From positions 1 to 6,124 of the forward strand of contig SLIS01000358.1 of NCBI GenBank assembly GCA_007135505.1: a stretch of 6,124 nucleotides of DNA, written 5' to 3'. Positions 1 to 4,218 of this stretch are shown here, piece by piece. The DNA comes from Halovivax sp. (GTDB lineage Archaea; Halobacteriota; Halobacteria; Halobacteriales; Natrialbaceae). Below the pieces are notes generated by a model that worked only from the letters and a program-made list of their open reading frames with translations, was not told the origin of the DNA and did not search any database. Numbering within the stretch: the first letter of the stretch is position 1; each line of letters starts with the position of its first letter. The position numbers and the translations under genes were made by a program.

Positions 1-103
1 CGATGTCTTCCATGTGGAAGAACACGTCGTCGTCCGCGTCCTCAGTCTCGATGAATCCGTAGCCGCCAGTGTCGTTGAAGAAATCAACGGTTCCTTTCGC
101 CAT
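1..103 (-). CDS. Cold-shock domain protein, 3' end cut by window edge
   Basis: Only the first 34 residues are inside the window; the gene runs off the left edge. The visible part starts MAKGTVDFFND and contains both nucleic-acid-binding signatures of the CspA fold: an RNP1-like GGYGFIE (residues 13-19) and an RNP2-like DVFFHM (residues 26-31). Proteins of this family are small (usually 60-70 residues) single-stranded RNA/DNA-binding beta barrels that act as RNA chaperones, so about half of it is seen. The acidic stretch between the motifs (ETEDADDD) fits a halophilic version. The ATG at 101-103 is the natural start because it gives the standard family N-terminus and has a TATA-like element about 30 bases upstream. 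The family call is secure; which paralogue it is cannot be decided. Confidence 0.93.
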   Translation of the reverse strand, partial: MAKGTVDFFNDTGGYGFIETEDADDDVFFHMEDI

Positions 104-125
104 TGCTTTTGAACGGAAGGCCGGA

Positions 126-140
126 CCACTGATAACCTTT
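126..140 (-). promoter_or_regulatory. Putative archaeal promoter (BRE/TATA) of the cold-shock gene
   Basis: On the minus strand this reads AAAGGTTATCAGTGG. The A-rich/TTATC core is centred about 30 bases upstream of the cold-shock ATG at 103. At the usual TATA-to-start distance of 25-27 bases, transcription would begin within a few bases of the ATG, giving the nearly leaderless mRNA common in haloarchaea. This was assigned by eye from position and composition. Confidence 0.4.
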
Positions 141-186
141 GCGACTTCGTTCAGCGGTCCGAATTGCCACACAGAAGGTCGCTCGA

Positions 187-198
187 GGGGATTTCCCC
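187..198. repeat. Small GC hairpin between the cold-shock and two-membrane-segment genes
   Basis: The 12 bases GGGGATTTCCCC form a 4-bp G/C stem with a 4-base loop. It lies about 30 bases past the stop codon of the upstream minus-strand gene. It could act as a weak 3'-end structure, but no T-run follows it on the minus strand and such a short inverted repeat can arise by chance in GC-rich DNA. Confidence 0.2.
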
Positions 199-229
199 GG
201 TTTCGCGGCAGAACGAGGGACACCCACAC

Positions 230-439
230 CTACGCCGGCACCAGCCGGTAGACGGACATCGCAACGACGTACGAAATCATGAAGAGTCCAAACCCGACGA
301 CGAAGCCGGCGAGTTCACGAGTTCCCACCCCATCGGGGCTCGTCAGAGCGAGGACGGCCAGGCCGACGAGAAAGATAGCGACGGTGAACAGCCCGACCGC
401 GTAGTAGAACGCCCGGTCGGACTCGAGAGGGAGATCCAT
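230..439 (-). CDS. Small protein with two predicted membrane segments, unknown function
   Basis: This 69-residue protein starts MDLPLESDRAF and ends YRLVPA. Two hydrophobic stretches are plain: residues 11-32 (YYAVGLFTVAIFLVGLAVLA region) and 44-65 (AGFVVGFGLFMISYVVAMSV region), joined by a short polar loop (TSPDGVGTRE). It should be a hairpin in the cytoplasmic membrane. A charged acidic N-terminus precedes the first helix and no catalytic or metal motif is visible. The reading frame stays open upstream to about 595, but that extension is Arg-rich, overlaps the carbonic anhydrase gene in another frame and has no membrane character, so the ATG at 439 was chosen. It lies 79 bases downstream of the carbonic anhydrase stop on the same strand, so cotranscription is possible. 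I do not recognise the family; small two-helix proteins of this kind are common and mostly uncharacterised in haloarchaea. Confidence 0.72.
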   Translation of the reverse strand: MDLPLESDRAFYYAVGLFTVAIFLVGLAVLALTSPDGVGTRELAGFVVGFGLFMISYVVAMSVYRLVPA

Positions 440-463
440 TACGCAGCGGGCGGTACGAGTGGA

Positions 464-476
464 ACAGAGAAAACAG
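464..476 (-). promoter_or_regulatory. T-rich element upstream of the small membrane protein
   Basis: The minus strand reads CTGTTTTCTCTGT here, about 31 bases upstream of the ATG at 439. Its position fits a weak TATA element for that gene. It is also T-rich and lies about 45 bases past the carbonic anhydrase stop codon, so it could equally be a T-rich archaeal termination signal for that gene. The sequence alone does not decide between the two. Confidence 0.25.
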
Positions 477-518
477 TGACGAGACGGGTGGTGTCGAACG
501 ACAGCTGACGGGAGACGA

Positions 519-1232
519 CTACAGCAGACTGCAGACGGCCGCCTGGAACGTCGACGGAAGCGTCTCGCGGATCGCGTCCGGCTCGGTTCGTCCATCTAGA
601 TTCACCAGATACGTTCGCCCGGATTCGTTGCCGTAAGCGCCGTGGAAGTCGTAGACGAAGCCGTAGATGGAGACGTGATCGGGCACGTCGGCGGCCTCGC
701 GGAGGAACGTTACCTGCGCGTCGACGTTGTACTCGACCAGCTGGTTCCTGACCGTCTCCGCGTCGACGCCCCGTGGCGTCCCGTCCGGTTCGGCGTCGAT
801 TCGGTCGTCGGCGAGTCCCGACTCGATCACCGGGACGAGGCGTTCGATCCACTTCGCCACCCCGGTGGGGCCCGGGGCAGGATCGCCGCGGGCGACGTCG
901 TACGCCGCGGAGACGGCCCCACAGCCGGTGTGACCGACCACGGCGATTGCCTCCGTCCCGCAGTGATGAATCGGGTAGAGGACGCTTCCGTCGACGAAGC
1001 GCTCGTCGCCGTCGACGTCCCACACCTGGTTGCCGATGGTGCTCGGCGTGAAGAGTTCGCCCGGTCGATCGACGTTCCACATCCCCTCCTGTGACACTCT
1101 GGAGTCGGAACAACACATCGAGACCACGCTGGGTCGCTGGCCGGATCGGATCGGCTCGAACGAATCATCCGAGAGCGATTCGGCGTGCGCTTCGTTCCCG
1201 GCGAGCAAGTCGATGAGCACTGCGTCGTCCAT
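519..1232 (-). CDS. Beta-class carbonic anhydrase
   Basis: This 237-residue protein should catalyse reversible hydration of CO2 to bicarbonate in the cytoplasm. The complete beta-class active site is visible: CCSDSR supplies the first zinc Cys (C41) and the Asp-Arg dyad (D43, R45), and GHTGCGA supplies the zinc ligands His (H101) and Cys (C104). A typical helix (LVEYNVDAQVTFL) precedes the last strands, VSIYGFVYDFHG and YLVNLDG. The length is slightly above the usual 190-220, with an acidic linker (GLADDRIDAEPDGTPRG) after the active-site half. The ATG at 1232 is preferred over an in-frame TTG nine codons upstream, because the ATG follows a TATA-like element at about 28 bases while the TTG overlaps that element. 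The gene is divergent from serS. Known roles of the family include supplying bicarbonate for carboxylations and pH balance; nothing nearby fixes the role here. Confidence 0.95.
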   Translation of the reverse strand: MDDAVLIDLLAGNEAHAESLSDDSFEPIRSGQRPSVVSMCCSDSRVSQEGMWNVDRPGELFTPSTIGNQVWDVDGDERFVDGSVLYPIHHCGTEAIAVVGHTGCGAVSAAYDVARGDPAPGPTGVAKWIERLVPVIESGLADDRIDAEPDGTPRGVDAETVRNQLVEYNVDAQVTFLREAADVPDHVSIYGFVYDFHGAYGNESGRTYLVNLDGRTEPDAIRETLPSTFQAAVCSLL

Positions 1233-1254
1233 GCGAGGGGAAAGGCTGAGCCGG

Positions 1255-1267
1255 CCCAATAACGATT
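1255..1267 (-). promoter_or_regulatory. Putative promoter of the carbonic anhydrase gene
   Basis: The minus strand reads AATCGTTATTGGG, with the core TTATTG at 1262-1257. It is centred about 28 bases upstream of the ATG at 1232, which predicts a transcript starting at or next to the start codon. It was placed by eye; no ribosome-binding site lies between it and the ATG, which supports a leaderless mRNA. Confidence 0.4.
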
Positions 1268-1313
1268 CGACTCGAGCCGATGGCTCGCTCCGGTCGGATT
1301 CGCCCCTCGTTCC

Positions 1314-1327
1314 GATACGATTTAGGC
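1314..1327 (+). promoter_or_regulatory. Putative promoter of serS
   Basis: The plus strand reads GATACGATTTAGGC. The AT-rich core sits about 33 bases upstream of the serS ATG at 1355, so the transcript would have a leader of only a few bases. It is the only AT-rich patch in the GC-rich stretch before the gene. It lies in the same 122-base spacer as the divergent carbonic anhydrase promoter, with the two TATA-like cores about 60 bases apart. Confidence 0.38.
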
Positions 1328-1354
1328 CGGCCGTGCGGAACCCCCAGTCAACGA

Positions 1355-2725
1355 ATGCTCGATCGGACCTACGTGCGCGAGAATCCGGACGACGTACGAA
1401 CCGCCCTCGAACACAAGGGCGTCGATTTCGACCTCGACCGGCTGCTCGCCGTCGACGAGGAGTGGCGCGAGCTCAAAGCCCGCGGCGACGACCTCCGCCA
1501 CGAGCGAAACCAGGTGAGCCAGCGGATCGGCGAGCTCAAACGCGAGGGCGACGACGCGGCGGCCGACGAAGCGATCGAACGGTCGAACGAGATAAAGGCC
1601 GAACTCGAGGACGTCGAGGCCCGCGCCGACGTCCTCGAGACGGAGTTAGAGGAAGGGTTGCTCAACCTGCCACAGATCCCCGCCGACGAGGTGCCCGTCG
1701 GGGCCGACGAAACGGAGAACGTCGAGCGCCGACGCGAGGGCTTCGACGACCTGCGCGAGTTGCCGGACGAAATCGTCCCGCACTACGACCTCGGCGAGGA
1801 CCTGGAACTCATCGACTTCGAGCGCGGCGCGAAAGTGAGCGGCGGGGGTTTCCAGTTCCTCAAGGGCGACGGCGCTCGGCTCGAACACGCGCTGATCCAG
1901 TTCTTCCTCGACGTCCACCGAGAGAGCGGCTACGTCGATATCTTCCCGCCGATCCCGGTCAACAGCGCCTCGATGCGAGGGACCGGCCAGTTCCCGAAGT
2001 TCACCGAGGATGCCTACCGCCTCGGTGCGGACAACGACGATCCCTACGGCGACGACGATCTCTGGCTCCTGCCGACCGCCGAGGTGCCGGTGACGAACAT
2101 GCACCGCGACGAGATCTTCGTCGACGAGGACCTCCCGCTGAAGTACGTCGCCTACTCGCCGAACTTCCGTCGCGAAGCGGGCGAACACGGTACCGAGACC
2201 CGCGGCTACGTCCGGGTCCACCAGTTCAACAAGGTCGAGCTCGTCAACTTCGTCCGACCCGAGGAGAGTTACGAGCGCTTCGAGGGGCTCCTCGACGAGG
2301 CCGAGGAAGTCCTGCGGCGACTCGAGCTCCCCTACCGAATTCTCGAGATGTGTACGGGCGATCTCGGATTCACCCAGGCGAAGAAGTACGACATCGAGGT
2401 CTGGGCCCCGGCCGACGACATGGAAGACGGTCCCGAAGCGGGCGGCCGCTGGCTCGAGGTCTCGAGCGTCTCGAACTTCGAGGACTTCCAGGCCCGGCGG
2501 GCGGGCATCCAGTACCGTCCCGAACGCCACGAGTCGGCGGAGTACCTCCACACCCTCAACGGGTCGGGCGTCGCCCTGCCGCGCGTGATGGTCGCCATCA
2601 TGGAGTACTACCAGAACGAGGACGGGACGATCACCGTCCCCGAAGCGCTGCGACCGTACATGGGCGGCCAAGCGCGTATCGAGGGCCACGAGTCGGTTGG
2701 AGAGAGTGCGCTGGGCGGTGATTGA
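1355..2725 (+). CDS. serS: Seryl-tRNA synthetase (canonical class II type)
   Basis: This 456-residue cytoplasmic enzyme charges tRNA-Ser (and tRNA-Sec where present) with serine using ATP. Residues about 32-105 form the heptad-rich, highly charged antiparallel coiled-coil arm that grips the long variable arm of tRNA-Ser. The class II catalytic core follows: a motif 1 region around LEHALIQFF and GYVDIFPPIPVN (about 176-203), the serine-binding TAEVP (241-245), motif 2 FRREAGEHGTETRGYVRVHQF (about 272-291), and motif 3 NGSGVALPRVMVAIMEYY (402-419) with its Arg at 410. This is the common bacterial/haloarchaeal type, not the rare methanogen type. The ATG at 1355 begins MLDRTYVRENPDDVR, the standard family N-terminus; the open frame upstream has no such homology and spans the promoter. 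An acidic insert (GADNDDPYGDDD) precedes TAEVP. The gene appears monocistronic: the next plus-strand gene starts 279 bases later with its own promoter. Confidence 0.98.
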   Translation: MLDRTYVRENPDDVRTALEHKGVDFDLDRLLAVDEEWRELKARGDDLRHERNQVSQRIGELKREGDDAAADEAIERSNEIKAELEDVEARADVLETELEEGLLNLPQIPADEVPVGADETENVERRREGFDDLRELPDEIVPHYDLGEDLELIDFERGAKVSGGGFQFLKGDGARLEHALIQFFLDVHRESGYVDIFPPIPVNSASMRGTGQFPKFTEDAYRLGADNDDPYGDDDLWLLPTAEVPVTNMHRDEIFVDEDLPLKYVAYSPNFRREAGEHGTETRGYVRVHQFNKVELVNFVRPEESYERFEGLLDEAEEVLRRLELPYRILEMCTGDLGFTQAKKYDIEVWAPADDMEDGPEAGGRWLEVSSVSNFEDFQARRAGIQYRPERHESAEYLHTLNGSGVALPRVMVAIMEYYQNEDGTITVPEALRPYMGGQARIEGHESVGESALGGD

Positions 2726-2890
2726 GCGAAGCGAAATCCTCGTGGCGAAGCGGCGACCGGCGGGAGCCGCGGAGCGGGCGAGAGCGACGATTGATCGGAG
2801 CGAGGAAGTCCCTCTCGAGGCGAAGCGGCGACTGAAGGGACCACGGTTCGAGCGCGGTGAAATACTCGATATCGACGAAACGAAGCGACC
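2720..2890 (+). repeat. Degenerate tandem repeat with GCGAAGCG-like purine-rich units after serS
   Basis: A unit beginning GATTGA at 2720 overlaps the serS stop (TGA 2723-2725) and recurs at 2789. The 14-mer GGCGAAGCGGCGAC is exact at 2744-2757 and 2819-2832. A related CCGCGG/CCACGG block follows in each copy, so the unit is about 70-75 bases with small indels. Similar short units are GAGCGAAGCGA (2724-2734), GGAGCGGGCGAGAGCGA (2771-2787), CGGAGCGAGG (2796-2805) and ACGAAGCGA (2880-2888). All have the same strand polarity. I see no convincing gene in 2726-3004: the open plus frame across it needs a TTG start inside serS and reads as Arg-rich low-complexity protein. A role in 3'-end formation or mRNA stability is only a guess. 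Confidence 0.6.
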
Positions 2891-2896
2891 CGCGAG

Positions 2897-2919
2897 CGGT
2901 GGCCGAGGCGACGCCACCC
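2897..2919. repeat. Weak inverted repeat upstream of the rhodanese-MBL gene
   Basis: GGTGGC (2898-2903) and GCCACC (2913-2918) can pair as a 6-bp stem around a 9-base loop. It lies between the serS repeat tract and the promoter of the next gene, where a 3'-end structure for serS could sit. No T-run follows directly, and such stems are common by chance at this GC content. Confidence 0.2.
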
Positions 2920-2970
2920 GTCGTCCCCATTGCTCAACGCCTCGAACAGTCACGGGACCCGACGGAGACA

Positions 2971-2983
2971 TCGAATTTTGTCC
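2971..2983 (+). promoter_or_regulatory. Putative promoter of the rhodanese-MBL fusion gene
   Basis: The sequence TCGAATTTTGTCC holds the only sizeable A/T run in the upstream region. It is centred about 28 bases before the ATG at 3005, which predicts a leaderless or nearly leaderless transcript separate from serS. This spacing also supports choosing the ATG at 3005 rather than earlier in-frame codons, which would lie upstream of this element. Confidence 0.45.
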
Positions 2984-3004
2984 GTCGATGGGGTACGTCG
3001 AGGC

Positions 3005-4198
3005 ATGGTTACGACGATCTCACCGGATCGACTCAAGGAATTACTCGACGAGGACGAGGAGTTTACCCTGCTCGACACCCGGCCCGAGGAGAGCTACGAG
3101 TCCTGGCACATCCACGGGGCGATCAACTATCCGTTCGATCCGGAGGAAACACTCGACGGAACGGTCGAGGAACTATCGGAGCTAGTCGGGGACGACGAGC
3201 GGGTCGTCACCATCTGCGCAAAGGGGCTGTCCTCCGGAAACCTCGCCACGCAGCTAACGGACACGGTCGACTGGGAGGTCAACGCTGTCGACGGCGGGAT
3301 GAAAGCCTGGAGTAGCGTCTACGATCACGTCCCGATCGACGTCGACGAGCCCAACCGCGGGGTCGAAACGGCGAACGGGACGGAACGGCCCGTGAGCGGA
3401 GCGGACGCGCGAGTCGTCCAGCTCCAGCGCCGGGCGAAGGGCTGTCTCTCATACGTCGTCGGCTGCGCGGAGACCGGCGAGGCGGTGGTCGTCGATCCGA
3501 CCGAAGACATCGACGAGAGCAAGGCGGCCGCGGCCGAGGCCGGCCTGACGATCCAAGCCGTGATCGACACGCACGTTCACGCCGACCACGTCTCCGGCGG
3601 CCGCCGGCTCGCGACGGAGCTCGGAGTGTCGTACTATCTGAGCGAGCACGCGACGGAACGCGACGTCGAGGTCGACTACGAGGGGCTGGGTCGCAACGAG
3701 GTGATCGAGGTGGGTGAACTCGAGTGCAAGGCGCTCTACACGCCGGGGCACACGAGCGAGATGCTCTCCCTGCTCGTCGACGGCGTGGCGGTCCTGACCG
3801 CCGACACGCTCCACGCCGATTCGGTCGGGCGGACGGAACTGGAGTTTGCCGAGGACGCGGGCGAAACGGGCGCGAAGATGCTGTACGAATCGCTCCACCG
3901 GACGGTGCTGGCCGAACCCGAATCGGTCACGGTCCTCCCCGGGCACGTGACGGTGACCGAGGGCGGCGAGTTCGCGGTCGGCGCGCCGGGCGAGCCGATC
4001 ACAACGACCGTCCGCGAGGCCCGGACGGACATGGACGTCCTCCAGCTGGACGAGGACGAGTTCGTCGACCGGCTCGCCGATCCGGGCGAGGAGCCGGCGA
4101 ACTTCGAGGAGATCATCGAGATCAACCGCGGCGCTCGCGAACTGGATCCCGAAGAGCGGACGGAACTCGAACTCGGGCCGAACAACTGCTCGGCGTGA
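3005..4198 (+). CDS. Rhodanese-metallo-beta-lactamase fusion, persulfide dioxygenase-like
   Basis: This 397-residue protein has two fused domains. Residues about 1-110 form a rhodanese domain: LLDTRPEESYESWHIHGAIN, then the active-site loop CAKGLSS with the sulfur-carrying Cys at C71, then VDGGMKAW. Residues about 133-335 form a metallo-beta-lactamase domain with THVHADH (H190, H192, D194, H195), TPGHTSE (H249), TADTLHADSVGR (D267) and LPGH (H314), the set of likely metal ligands. THVHADHVSGG and the D-x8-R spacing resemble ETHE1/CstB-type persulfide dioxygenases, which oxidise glutathione or low-molecular-weight persulfides to sulfite, with rhodanese moving sulfane sulfur. An acidic C-terminal tail contains NFEEIIEINRGA and ends NNCSA. 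The ATG at 3005 gives the natural rhodanese start MVTTISPDRLKELL; the earlier in-frame start would add an Arg-rich segment overlapping the promoter. The gene is convergent with the antiporter, 16 bases between stops. Other MBL hydrolase activity is possible; exact substrate is inferred. Confidence 0.9.
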   Translation: MVTTISPDRLKELLDEDEEFTLLDTRPEESYESWHIHGAINYPFDPEETLDGTVEELSELVGDDERVVTICAKGLSSGNLATQLTDTVDWEVNAVDGGMKAWSSVYDHVPIDVDEPNRGVETANGTERPVSGADARVVQLQRRAKGCLSYVVGCAETGEAVVVDPTEDIDESKAAAAEAGLTIQAVIDTHVHADHVSGGRRLATELGVSYYLSEHATERDVEVDYEGLGRNEVIEVGELECKALYTPGHTSEMLSLLVDGVAVLTADTLHADSVGRTELEFAEDAGETGAKMLYESLHRTVLAEPESVTVLPGHVTVTEGGEFAVGAPGEPITTTVREARTDMDVLQLDEDEFVDRLADPGEEPANFEEIIEINRGARELDPEERTELELGPNNCSA

Positions 4199-4218
4199 GC
4201 GTCCCGGGCGACGCTCAC
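4195..4218. terminator. Perfect 9-bp hairpin overlapping both convergent stop codons
   Basis: GTGAGCGTC (4195-4203) and GACGCTCAC (4210-4218) pair perfectly around the 6-base loop CCGGGC. The left arm contains the TGA stop of the plus-strand rhodanese-MBL gene (4196-4198) and the right arm contains the TGA stop of the minus-strand antiporter (4217-4215). Being symmetric, it would form in both transcripts and could act as a shared 3'-end structure. No T-run follows on either strand, so it does not match the poly-T terminators known for archaea; it may mark or protect the 3' end instead. The structure is read directly from sequence; the function is inferred. Confidence 0.5.

Noticed and set aside
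440..595. N-terminal extension of the small membrane protein
   Set aside because: The extension is Arg/Ser-rich, overlaps carbonic anhydrase coding sequence and lacks any signal peptide or domain; the internal ATG at 439 directly precedes the membrane-protein-like sequence.
642..1094. Plus-strand open frame antisense to carbonic anhydrase
   Set aside because: No domain is recognisable and the opposite strand carries the complete zinc site and expected protein length.
1233..1259. Upstream TTG start adding nine residues to carbonic anhydrase
   Set aside because: It overlaps the likely TATA element, and the ATG at 1232 has the spacing expected for a leaderless haloarchaeal transcript.
1030..2721. 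Long open frame (563 codons) on the plus strand in another frame of serS
   Set aside because: The product is dominated by Arg and Pro, typical of an out-of-frame reading of haloarchaeal coding sequence, and it also crosses the divergent promoter region and the carbonic anhydrase gene.
2720..2890. CRISPR array or mobile element in the repeat tract
   Set aside because: The repeats are degenerate and irregularly spaced, with no unique equal-length spacers, no terminal inverted repeats, no target-site duplication and no transposase.
1646..2971. Long open frame (441 codons) on the minus strand antisense to serS
   Set aside because: It mirrors serS codon structure in GC-rich DNA, its product is a low-complexity Val/Arg/Glu-rich chain, and serS on the other strand has a full set of family motifs.
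2697..3185. Open frame (162 codons) through the serS-rhodanese spacer
   Set aside because: It needs a TTG start inside serS, overlaps the rhodanese gene in another frame and encodes repeat-derived Arg/Glu-rich sequence without a recognisable domain.
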